Shown here: one piece after another, positions 1 through 6,937 of the stretch
How positions within the stretch are numbered: the first letter of the stretch is position 1
How the letters are laid out: each line of letters opens with the position of its first letter
Source of the DNA: CAYPHY01 sp964410625
GTDB lineage: Bacteria; Chloroflexota; Anaerolineae; Promineifilales; Promineifilaceae
Length of the DNA: 23,765 nt
Reading direction: 5' to 3'
NCBI GenBank assembly: GCA_964410625.1
Contig: CAYPHY010000062.1
Span: forward strand, 1-23,765
Translations under genes and position numbers: made by a program
The notes under the pieces: model-generated
Databases searched by the model: none
Told to the model about the DNA's origin: nothing
What the model saw: the letters and a program-made list of their open reading frames with translations, nothing else

Positions 1-45
1 TCCTCGCTCCGCTCGGAATGACAGCTAAGTAGATAACTTTTGAAA
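1..45 (-). repeat. Partial MITE-like element, copy A (cut by window start)
   Basis: This segment holds the palindrome half TCCTCGCTCCGCTCGGAAT and ends in ACTTTTGAAA at 36-45. It matches the right end of the complete copy at 9065-9212, and the rest lies outside the window. The terminal decamer is the reverse complement of TTTCAAAAGT, the other end of the family. Confidence 0.75.
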
Positions 46-97
46 CAGTGTACTAAGAGACTGAGAGAGTAATTACTGCCAACTGCTTACTTTCTTG

Positions 98-1324
98 ATG
101 AGTGTTTCCACGATGTCCAACAAGCCAATTCGCCTCCTCTGGGTTTCTCCCGTCACCGCTTCCAAGTTGGATTCGGCGACGTGGCTGGATACGACGCAGG
201 AACTGCGTAACCAGGGGGTTGAGGTGACATTGATCACCGCCGGGCCACCAGGCCGCCACTTTTATCGCGGTATTGAAGTGCTGAACATTGATCGGCCGTC
301 AATCTATGTATTGGGGCAGATTTTGTTCCATCTCAATGTCTTGCGCTACTTGTTGCCACGGCGAAAGCATTATGATGTCGTATTATTCCATCAGATTTCG
401 GCCGTCTGGCTTTTGCCATTGCGCTTCTTGGGGTCGCGGCGGCCGTTGCTGCTGATGGACTCGCGCGACATGATGGACTTTGCCCAGGGCAACCTGAAAA
501 TGCGCCTACGGAATGTCTGGTTTAAGCTCGTTTATTGGCTCTCCACGCGCCTGCTCGACGGGCAAACGGCGATCACGCCGCGCATGGCTGAACTGGTGGG
601 CATCCCTCCGCAGCAACTCTGGGGTATCTGGCCGTCTGGGGTGAACCCGGAGGCGTTTGCGGCCGCACACCAAAAGCGAAACTGGCCGACGGCTGGGGAG
701 CCGATCCGCCTCGCCTATGTGGGCATCTTTTTGGAAAAGCGAAATCTCTTGCCGCTTTGCCGCGCCGTAAAGCGGGCAAATGAGGAAGGGATGTCGTTTG
801 TCTTTTCGTTGTATGGGGATGGTGGTTTTCGTCCGGTGCTGGAAGCATTCGCGACCGAGGCATTTGGCTCGCCAACGGCCGGAGCGGTGCGCATCGAGCA
901 GCCCATTCCCCATGATCAGGTGCCGGAGATGCTGGCGCAGACCCACGTGGGGGTGACGTCTCTGCCAGACCCGGACGATGTGAAGTATGAGGCGTCTAGC
1001 CCGATCAAGATGTTTGAATACATGGCGGCGGGACTGCCCATGCTGGCGACGAGCAATGGTTGCCACACCGATGTGGTTGGCAACGGCCGTTATGCCTTTT
1101 GGGCGGCCGAGGCCACAGAAGAGGAGTTCTTGGGAGCGTTGCGCCAAATATGGCAGGTTCGCGACCAACTGCCGCAATTAGGCCGGGAAGCACTAGGGGC
1201 AACGGCCGCCTGGACCTGGGCAGCGGCAGCCAGAAAGCTGCACAACGCCTTGCTTTATGGCCTCTCCTCGCGTGCCGCGCAACGGCCGTACAGGCAAAAC
1301 GCGAGTCAATCGCAGCAAGTGTAG
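98..1324 (+). CDS. GT4-type (GT-B fold) glycosyltransferase
   Basis: Probable glycosyltransferase that transfers a sugar from a nucleotide-sugar donor onto a growing surface glycan at the cytoplasmic face of the membrane. The N-terminal half has an opening strand (IRLLWVSPV) and alternating strand/helix pattern of a GT-B acceptor domain. The C-terminal half has the donor-side strand RLAYVGIFLEKRN and the segment KYEASSPIKMFEYMAAGLP, which fits the GT4 E-x7-E region. At about 408 residues it has the usual family length, with no signal peptide. ATG at 98 is taken as start; TTG at 95 and ATG at 113 are also in frame, and no strong ribosome binding site distinguishes them. It is the first gene of the polysaccharide locus. 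The sugar transferred cannot be read from the sequence. Confidence 0.85.
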   Translation: MSVSTMSNKPIRLLWVSPVTASKLDSATWLDTTQELRNQGVEVTLITAGPPGRHFYRGIEVLNIDRPSIYVLGQILFHLNVLRYLLPRRKHYDVVLFHQISAVWLLPLRFLGSRRPLLLMDSRDMMDFAQGNLKMRLRNVWFKLVYWLSTRLLDGQTAITPRMAELVGIPPQQLWGIWPSGVNPEAFAAAHQKRNWPTAGEPIRLAYVGIFLEKRNLLPLCRAVKRANEEGMSFVFSLYGDGGFRPVLEAFATEAFGSPTAGAVRIEQPIPHDQVPEMLAQTHVGVTSLPDPDDVKYEASSPIKMFEYMAAGLPMLATSNGCHTDVVGNGRYAFWAAEATEEEFLGALRQIWQVRDQLPQLGREALGATAAWTWAAAARKLHNALLYGLSSRAAQRPYRQNASQSQQV

Positions 1325-1398
1325 CCAGCCCACATTGTCGTCCATCGGCCAGGGCAACACATCTTCGGAAATGACCCGGCTCGGCCTATAGCACGTCT

Positions 1399-1465
1399 TG
1401 TTGTATTCGTACTTGGTTTTTGTATTGGTTTTGTATCGGTTTTCGTAACCGTATCTGTTGTATTA
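1399..1465 (+). promoter_or_regulatory. TTGTAT-rich leader upstream of the SGNH gene
   Basis: This T-rich stretch contains TTGTAT at 1401, 1420, 1431 and 1458, with related GTAT/CGTA words between. It lies directly before the ribosome binding region of the gene starting at 1483. It may be a promoter or binding-site cluster, or only a decayed repeat. No classical -35/-10 pair was clear. Confidence 0.25.
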
Positions 1466-1482
1466 GTAATGGGGTAAACGTT

Positions 1483-2643
1483 ATGGAACAAAGCCTGGTA
1501 ATGGAGCGCCAGGCAGCGATCGAATCGCCGGACAGCAAACGGCGAATACTGCCGGCCGAACAACCGAAGTCAAAGTTAAGAGCGATCCTTCATCTGTTAG
1601 CTATTTGGGGTAGCGCCGGAATTTTATCGCTTGTGCTGGTTATATTGGTGTATACAGTTTTCTTTGCCCGTAATCAGGCCGAGTATAACGAAACGATCTA
1701 TGAAAATTATCGGCTGGTCAACGTTCCCCACTCAACCCAGCTCTACACCCAGGAAGGGTATGGTCTGACCACTTATGGTGAAGATGGGCTGGTCGTTGAT
1801 AAGGAAGTGAACTTTAACATACCGCGTCTGCTGTTTCTGGGCGACTCCTACATGGAGGCCAAGCAGTTATCGGACGCGCAAAAGCTGACGGAGATTGTGG
1901 AGCGCACCTGGAATACGCGCCACCCGGAGCAACCAGTCCAGACGCTCAATCTGGGCGCGGCCGGGGAGGACATTCGCACCTATCTCAGCTTCGGCCGTAA
2001 TATGGACGAGCGTTTTCAGCCCGACAAGGTGTTTGTGATGCTGAATCGCCGCGACTTTGTGCCGTTGATTCAGCAACCACAACTACTTGAGCAGTGGGAA
2101 GCGGACCCATCATTCAAACTGGTTCGTCCCCAACGCCTGTCGAGCTGGCAACAGTTGCTAAACGGGACGATGTTTCGCCAATTCTTTGTGCAACTGCTCT
2201 TCCAGACCAATGGCTTTTTGCGAAAAGAGAGCGCTGACAGCGAGACGGCCGAGGCCGAGCTACAAACTAGCAGCCAGGATATTCTGGTTGGGCATGAAGC
2301 GGCCGTTGCCGACCAGCTTCGCGCCTTGCAAAGCATCTGGGGTGACCGGTTGGTGATCATCTATAACGTCCACGTTCCCGATTTTGGTGAAGGGGCGGCC
2401 GACACCCACCAAGACGACACCTTGATGCAGACGGCAGCGCAACTAGGTGTTCCGATCATCAACCTCTACGAGCCGATGTTGAAAGCCTTCCGCGAGGGAC
2501 GGCCGCCTCGTGGTTTCCACAATGCCCGGATGGGAATTGGTCACTTCAACGAGTACGGCCATGAGATCATTGCCACCCAGGTCTTGGGCTATATGCAACA
2601 GGTAGATTGGCAGGCATTGACGGCACAGGAGGAAGCCCCATGA
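1483..2643 (+). CDS. Membrane-anchored SGNH/GDSL protein, AlgJ/AlgX-like
   Basis: Predicted SGNH-family acyltransferase or esterase that probably works with the overlapping MBOAT protein to O-acylate an exported polysaccharide. After a charged cytosolic N-terminus there is one membrane segment (about residues 34-60), leaving an extracytoplasmic domain. Family motifs visible are LFLGDSYMEA (G120-D121-S122, putative nucleophile Ser122), a block-II-like GAAGED, LNRRD as block III, and GIGHFNEYGH with His354 as candidate catalytic histidine. Length is 386 residues. The start at ATG 1483 follows a G-rich stretch (GGGG at 1471-1474) and gives a normal N-terminus; the frame is open upstream to 1420 but that extension looks untranslated. 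The stop overlaps the next start in ATGA, which implies translational coupling. Acetyl as the acyl group is inferred from alginate-type systems. Confidence 0.8.
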   Translation: MEQSLVMERQAAIESPDSKRRILPAEQPKSKLRAILHLLAIWGSAGILSLVLVILVYTVFFARNQAEYNETIYENYRLVNVPHSTQLYTQEGYGLTTYGEDGLVVDKEVNFNIPRLLFLGDSYMEAKQLSDAQKLTEIVERTWNTRHPEQPVQTLNLGAAGEDIRTYLSFGRNMDERFQPDKVFVMLNRRDFVPLIQQPQLLEQWEADPSFKLVRPQRLSSWQQLLNGTMFRQFFVQLLFQTNGFLRKESADSETAEAELQTSSQDILVGHEAAVADQLRALQSIWGDRLVIIYNVHVPDFGEGAADTHQDDTLMQTAAQLGVPIINLYEPMLKAFREGRPPRGFHNARMGIGHFNEYGHEIIATQVLGYMQQVDWQALTAQEEAP

Positions 2644-4037
2644 TCTTCTCCAGCTTTCAATTCCTGTTTTTCCTGCTGATCGTCATTTTTTTGATGATCG
2701 TCTTGCCCAAACAAAGTTGGCGCAAATTTATTTTGCTGGTCGCCAGCTACATTTTCTATGCGGCGTGGGACTATCGCTTTGTCTCGCTGATCCTGATTTC
2801 CACCGTTACGGATGCGATTCTGGCGCAGGCGATTTACAAGGCGGAAGCACGCCGTAAGAAACCGTTGTTACTGCTTTCGGTCGTCCTTAATCTGGGCATT
2901 CTCGGATTCTTTAAGTATTTCAACTTCTTCATCGAGTCCGCTTCTTTCATTTTGTCTAGTTGGGGGCTGAATGTTTCGACCTTAAATATCATTTTGCCGG
3001 TGGGTATTTCATTCTATACCTTCCAAACAATGAGCTATACGATTGATGTTTATCGGGGAACACTGAAACCGGCCAAGTCATTTATTGATTTCGCCCTGTT
3101 TGTGGCTTTCTTCCCGCAGTTGGTGGCTGGGCCAATTGTGCGTGCGGCCGATTTTCTGCCGCAACTAGACAAGCCGGTTCAAATTCGCGGGCATAACATT
3201 TGGGTTGGCTTGCAGATATTCACGGTCGGCTTGTTTAAGAAGTTGATTTTGGCCGATAACGTCGCCTTATTTGTCGATCAGGTTTTTGCCAATCCCGGTT
3301 ACTACTCCTCCACGACGGTCTGGCTGGGGGTGCTGGCTTATGCGATCCAGATTTATTGCGACTTCTCCGGCTATTCCGATATGGCGATTGGGACGGCGCG
3401 GATGTTGGGTTTTCGCTTCGAGCGCAACTTTTGGATGCCCTATATCTCAACATCTGTCACCGAGTTTTGGCGGCGCTGGCACATCTCGTTGTCCAGTTGG
3501 CTGCGTGATTACCTTTACATTTCGCTCGGCGGCAACCGCAAAGGGCAACTACGCACCTATGCTAATCTGATGATTACGATGTTGTTGGGCGGGCTGTGGC
3601 ATGGCGCAAGCTGGAACTTCGTCATCTGGGGCGGCGCACATGGGTTGGCGCTGGCGGTCCACCGGCTGTGGGGTCGTCGCTTTAAGCCGGACGAGAGCAT
3701 TCTCGGCCGTTTTGAAGCGTGGCTGGCGACGTTTCTTTTTGTGGCGGCCATTTGGGTGCTATTCCGTGCCCCCGACACAGCAACGATGCTCACGGTTTAC
3801 CGCAAGATGCTCTTTATTGAACCGGGCGGCGCTGCCTGGTATTATCACTACTTTTTTGTAGCGGCAATTTTGATGATCATCGGCCATGTGGTCGGCATCA
3901 TGCGTAAGAAAGAGGAGTTGGTCTTTTTTGAGACGCCATACAGCTTTCCGGCGGCCTTTGCCACCGTGACAATACTGCTGGTCATCTATCTCTTTGCACC
4001 GACAAATACAAATCCATTTATCTATTTTCAATTCTGA
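2640..4037 (+). CDS. MBOAT family O-acyltransferase (AlgI-like)
   Basis: Polytopic membrane O-acyltransferase expected to pass an acyl group across the membrane for modification of a surface polysaccharide. It has about ten hydrophobic segments starting at the N-terminus (MIFSSFQFLFFLLIV), the family region SLGGNRKG, and LLGGLWHGASWNFVIWGGAHG, in which His321 matches the histidine known to be essential in AlgI. Length 465 is typical. ATG at 2640 overlaps the stop of the SGNH gene, and AGGAGGA at 2627-2633 is a strong ribosome binding site; a further upstream in-frame start inside the previous gene is unlikely. The MBOAT plus SGNH pair is the standard layout of polysaccharide O-acetylation modules, so joint function is well supported. 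The stop codon is the first part of the following tandem repeat. Confidence 0.93.
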   Translation: MIFSSFQFLFFLLIVIFLMIVLPKQSWRKFILLVASYIFYAAWDYRFVSLILISTVTDAILAQAIYKAEARRKKPLLLLSVVLNLGILGFFKYFNFFIESASFILSSWGLNVSTLNIILPVGISFYTFQTMSYTIDVYRGTLKPAKSFIDFALFVAFFPQLVAGPIVRAADFLPQLDKPVQIRGHNIWVGLQIFTVGLFKKLILADNVALFVDQVFANPGYYSSTTVWLGVLAYAIQIYCDFSGYSDMAIGTARMLGFRFERNFWMPYISTSVTEFWRRWHISLSSWLRDYLYISLGGNRKGQLRTYANLMITMLLGGLWHGASWNFVIWGGAHGLALAVHRLWGRRFKPDESILGRFEAWLATFLFVAAIWVLFRAPDTATMLTVYRKMLFIEPGGAAWYYHYFFVAAILMIIGHVVGIMRKKEELVFFETPYSFPAAFATVTILLVIYLFAPTNTNPFIYFQF

Positions 4038-4120
4038 TCCACAAATCACACGAATTTTCACGAATAAGAAGATTCGTGTCTATTCGTGAGAATTCGTGGA
4101 CAAACCTTTTGGAGTTGCAA
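4036..4120 (+). repeat. 85-bp direct repeat, copy 1, with internal hairpin
   Basis: First of two tandem 85-bp copies with a 96-bp period (second at 4132); I count four mismatches. Inside it the arms at 4049-4066 (CACGAATTTTCACGAATA) and 4081-4098 (TATTCGTGAGAATTCGTG) form a near-perfect stem with a 14-nt loop. Its left edge uses the GA of the MBOAT stop codon. There is no T-run after the stem, so intrinsic termination is not evident. Confidence 0.9.
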
Positions 4121-4131
4121 GTTTCAATCCC

Positions 4132-4216
4132 GATCCACAAATCACACGAGTTTTCACGAATAAGAAGATTCGTGTCCATTCGTGAAAATTCGTGGACAAA
4201 CCTTTTGGAGTTACAA
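4132..4216 (+). repeat. 85-bp direct repeat, copy 2, carrying the RBS of the next gene
   Basis: Second copy of the 85-bp unit. The stem is retained with slightly altered arms. The end of the unit (CCTTTTGGAGTTACAA) provides GGAG at 4207-4210, the likely ribosome binding site for the aminotransferase start at 4221. Copy 1 ends in the almost identical CCTTTTGGAGTTGCAA but has no start codon behind it, so the arrangement looks like a duplication of a 5' untranslated region. Confidence 0.9.
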
Positions 4217-4220
4217 AACG

Positions 4221-5372
4221 ATGAAAATTCCGTTTGTTGATTTACAAGCACAGTACCGTTCGATCAAGGACGAGGCGGACGCGGCCGTTTTGGCTGTCAT
4301 GGCTCGCGGCGATTTTGTTCTTGGCGGAGCCGTGACCGAATTTGAGAAAGCTTTTGCCGACTATTGCGAGGCGGACTATGCGGTTGGCGTTGATTCCGGC
4401 TATTCAGCCCTGGAGCTGGCGTTGTTGGCTTATGACATTGGGCCGGGGGATGAGGTGATCACGGCCGCCAATACCTTCATTGCCACCACCCTGGCGATCT
4501 CAAATTGTGGCGCGACGCCGGTGTTGGTTGACATTGATCCCGACACCTACAACATTGACCCGCAAAAGATCGAAGCGGCGATCACCCCGGCAACGCGGGC
4601 GATTATGCCCGTCCATCTTTACGGCCAACCGGCGGATATGGACCCGATTTTGGAGATCGCCCAACGCCATAACCTGATCGTCATTGAAGACGCCGCCCAG
4701 GCGGCCGGCGCACGCTACAAGGGCCGAAAAATTGGCGGCATCGGCCACGCGGCCGGTTTCAGCTTCTACCCTGGCAAGAACCTCGGTGCGTATGGGGATG
4801 CAGGCGCGGTGGTGACCAATGATCCGGCGGTGGCCGACAAGGTACGGTTGTTACGCAATATCGGCCAGCGGGTGAAGTACCATCATGATGTGAAGGGCTT
4901 CAACCACCGGTTGGATACGATGCAAGCGGCCGTCTTACAGGTGAAGTTGCCCTATCTGGATGGTTGGAATGAGCAGCGGCGGCGCGCGGCCGCGACCTAC
5001 GAACGGCTGTTGGCCGGGCTGCCCATTGTTACCCCCTCCGTGTTGGATGATGTGGAGCATATCTACCATCTCTATGTCGTTCGGCTGGAAAATCGTGAGC
5101 AGTTGCAAGAGGCACTGCAAGATGCAGGCGTGGCAACGGGTTTGCACTACCCAGTCCCGATCCACCTGCAACCCGCCTACCAGGAGTTGGGTTATAAGCG
5201 CGGCGACTTTCCGATCACCGAAGCGTATGCGGAAACGATCTTGTCGCTGCCCATCTTCCCCGAACTGGACGATCAAAAGGTTGCCTATGTGGTAGACTTG
5301 ATCCAGGGGTATTTTGCCCTGTCGGAGATGGGCGAGTTTAGCGGAACGCTGGAGGCGGTGGCGGCCGATTAA
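4221..5372 (+). CDS. DegT/DnrJ/EryC1/StrS-type sugar aminotransferase
   Basis: PLP-dependent aminotransferase of nucleotide-activated keto-sugars, supplying an amino sugar for the surface glycan. The 383-residue protein starts MKIPFVDLQAQYRSIKDE, the classic family N-terminus. It has the cofactor-holding region DSGYSALELAL, the acidic strand VIEDAAQAAGA, and GFSFYPGKNLGAYGDAGAVV, in which Lys186 should form the Schiff base. The pattern resembles FdtB/WbpE-like enzymes; the precise substrate is not determinable. ATG 4221 with GGAG ten bases upstream was chosen; an upstream in-frame ATG at 4182 lies in the repeat and would add a non-conserved tail. No sugar dehydratase or epimerase for this pathway is in the window, so the precursor is made elsewhere. 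Confidence 0.92.
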   Translation: MKIPFVDLQAQYRSIKDEADAAVLAVMARGDFVLGGAVTEFEKAFADYCEADYAVGVDSGYSALELALLAYDIGPGDEVITAANTFIATTLAISNCGATPVLVDIDPDTYNIDPQKIEAAITPATRAIMPVHLYGQPADMDPILEIAQRHNLIVIEDAAQAAGARYKGRKIGGIGHAAGFSFYPGKNLGAYGDAGAVVTNDPAVADKVRLLRNIGQRVKYHHDVKGFNHRLDTMQAAVLQVKLPYLDGWNEQRRRAAATYERLLAGLPIVTPSVLDDVEHIYHLYVVRLENREQLQEALQDAGVATGLHYPVPIHLQPAYQELGYKRGDFPITEAYAETILSLPIFPELDDQKVAYVVDLIQGYFALSEMGEFSGTLEAVAAD

Positions 5373-5380
5373 GTACGGTG

Positions 5381-5488
5381 TTTCAAAAGTAACCCAACTG
5401 TGCGGAGTCTTCGGAGCGAGGAATCCCCAGCAATTCACTGGTCAACGCAGTCACCAGGGATTCCGAGCGGAGCGAGGAATGACGAATG
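5381..5488 (+). repeat. MITE-like element, copy B (3' truncated)
   Basis: Begins with the terminal sequence TTTCAAAAGTAACCCAACTG and runs parallel to the complete copy at 9065-9212, including TCTTCGGAGCGAGGAATC and CAATTCACTGGTCAAC. The right-hand ACTTTTGAAA terminus is missing; similarity fades after about 5488, so the copy is decayed or truncated. It begins nine bases after the aminotransferase stop. Confidence 0.8.
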
Positions 5489-5544
5489 CCGGGCGTAGCC
5501 TGGAGCTACCATACCCTGGCAATCGTTGACCATCTGATAAATCG

Positions 5545-5602
5545 CGAAGCTCTCATTTGTGTAAGCGTCCAGATAGCTACACAAATGAGAGCTTCGTTTT
5601 TT
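5545..5602 (+). terminator. Strong rho-independent terminator
   Basis: A perfect 19-bp stem with arms CGAAGCTCTCATTTGTGTA (5545-5563) and TACACAAATGAGAGCTTCG (5578-5596), a 14-nt loop, and six T residues right after it (5597-5602). It lies about 170 bases past the aminotransferase stop, on the far side of the repeat, and would end the forward glycan transcription unit. In the reverse direction the stem is preceded by A residues but not followed by a T-run. Confidence 0.9.
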
Positions 5603-5622
5603 CTGGTTGTCGGAAAGTTCCC

Positions 5623-5688
5623 TTAGAAACCGGGTTTCTATCGAGCAAACGATTCTGTCTAGTAAAAGCTAAGAAACCCGGTTTCTAA
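5623..5688. repeat. 66-bp inverted-repeat element (AGAAACCGGGTTTCT family), copy 1
   Basis: The left arm TTAGAAACCGGGTTTCT and right arm AGAAACCCGGTTTCTAA are exact reverse complements, and each arm is itself palindromic. A spacer of about 32 bases lies between. A diverged second copy lies at 8707-8770. Similar palindromes are, from memory, common in cyanobacterial and Chloroflexota intergenic DNA; function unknown. Confidence 0.85.
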
Positions 5689-5735
5689 ACCTATTCTATG
5701 TATATGTGACTACCCCTCATAAGTACCTATCTATA

Positions 5736-5765
5736 TTGCCCGCCATATAGCCAGTGCGGTATACT
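5736..5765 (+). promoter_or_regulatory. Candidate sigma-70-type promoter before the sulfotransferase gene
   Basis: TTGCCC at 5736-5741 and TATACT at 5760-5765 are separated by 18 bases, in an AT-rich intergenic stretch upstream of the gene at 5934. This would give a leader of about 160 bases. The match is moderate and only suggestive. Confidence 0.35.
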
Positions 5766-5933
5766 GCTGCTAGGACTCTCGTAAATAGTACATGGCTACC
5801 CAGTCCAATCGTATCTGGTGCGGTCTGTCCAATGGTGAATAGTTTATTGGAAAATGGAACTCACGTTCGTTCGTAGTGGTTCTATCTGGTGAAGTCAAAG
5901 AGGTCGCCATTGGGTTAATGGGTATTGGCTTAA

Positions 5934-6917
5934 ATGAATGGCAAGCGTGATCTGCTGCCGGATTTTTTAGGTATTGGAACCCCTCGAGCGGGAACAACCT
6001 GGCTATGGGAGAATCTTCGCCAACACCCGCAAATTTGGTTGCCCTATCGCAAAGAACTGCACTACTTTGATCGCGCTACCTCTTATCCCTCCCCCAGCTA
6101 TCTGGCTACCCAACAATTAACCCGGCGGCTTTTGGGGCATGAAAAGGACCATGCACAGTACCGGCGTGTGCTACTGCATTCCCTCGTCCGCGATCTGCGG
6201 CATCCCTCCTGGAACCGGCTGCGATGGGATTGGACCTACCTTTTCGGCACAATCGGTGATGAATGGTACGCTTCGCTCTTTGAGCAAGGAAGGGGAAAAG
6301 TCAAGGGTGAGATAACGCCTGGGTATGCGCTGCTCGAACCGGAGGATATTGAGCATGTTCATCAGCTTGTGCCGAGGGCGAAGCTGATTATTTTAATTCG
6401 CAACCCCGTTGAGCGTACATGGTCATCTGTGCGTAAAAGAGCAAGAACCTCTACATGGAGTCTTGAGTCGCTCTCCGAAGATGAATTTCTGAAGATGATT
6501 AATAGCAAGGCATTGGTTGTGCGAGCCGATTATTTGAAGACACTTTCAAATTGGCGGCTTTATTATCCCCATCAGCAGTTTTTCATTGGCTTTTACGAGG
6601 AGATCGCTCAAACGCCACAAGAGTTTTTGCTGCGGTTATTTGACTTTCTTGAGGTCGAGGTTTCAGAACGTTGTATTACGGCCGCTGCCGAGCGTCGCTA
6701 TAATGCTTCACCGGAGATGAATATTCCACCCCGGCTTAAAAGATTGCTGGCTGAGCAGTATTACGACCAGATCAAAGGGCTATCACAATTGGTGGGTAGC
6801 TATGCCACCACCTGGTTCGCCGACATCGAAGCGACCTTGCCCGACCGCTCAGCGGCGGCCGTGCCGGTGACAGACAGAGTAGCGGAAGCCGGCGACAAAG
6901 CTGTCCCCGACGTGTAA
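5934..6917 (+). CDS. PAPS-dependent sulfotransferase
   Basis: Cytosolic-type sulfotransferase that moves a sulfuryl group from PAPS to an acceptor, here probably a sugar of the exopolysaccharide or its lipid-linked precursor. The 5'-phosphosulfate loop GIGTPRAGTTWL (residues 13-24) is present. The 3'-phosphate-binding motif LIILIRNPVERTWSSV has Arg156 and Ser164 at the usual eight-residue spacing. The 327-residue length is normal. ATG at 5934 is the only good start, since an in-frame TAA lies immediately before it; no strong ribosome binding site is visible. The gene has its own upstream region after a terminator and converges with the beta-helix gene, leaving 20 bases between them. Its first roughly 740 bases contain no CGGCCG, unlike the neighbours, which hints at later acquisition. 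Confidence 0.88.
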   Translation: MNGKRDLLPDFLGIGTPRAGTTWLWENLRQHPQIWLPYRKELHYFDRATSYPSPSYLATQQLTRRLLGHEKDHAQYRRVLLHSLVRDLRHPSWNRLRWDWTYLFGTIGDEWYASLFEQGRGKVKGEITPGYALLEPEDIEHVHQLVPRAKLIILIRNPVERTWSSVRKRARTSTWSLESLSEDEFLKMINSKALVVRADYLKTLSNWRLYYPHQQFFIGFYEEIAQTPQEFLLRLFDFLEVEVSERCITAAAERRYNASPEMNIPPRLKRLLAEQYYDQIKGLSQLVGSYATTWFADIEATLPDRSAAAVPVTDRVAEAGDKAVPDV

Positions 6918-6937
6918 ACGGCCGTACCCAAAGGGGA

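Larger units (their letters stand above)
5373..5933. other. Gene-free interval of about 560 bp with repeats, terminator and a possible promoter
   Basis: No credible coding region is seen. Short open frames here come from repeat DNA or lack ribosome binding sites. In order the interval holds a truncated MITE-like copy, a strong intrinsic terminator, a 66-bp palindromic repeat and an AT-rich stretch that probably contains the sulfotransferase promoter. Confidence 0.7.

Noticed and set aside
4036..4216. Possible CRISPR array because of regularly spaced palindromic repeats
   Set aside because: Only two long units with an 11-bp gap, no variable spacers and no cas genes nearby.
4018..4251. Reverse-strand open frame of 77 codons with an internal duplicated peptide
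   Set aside because: The peptide duplication is just the translation of the 85-bp tandem repeat; no ribosome binding site or family resemblance.
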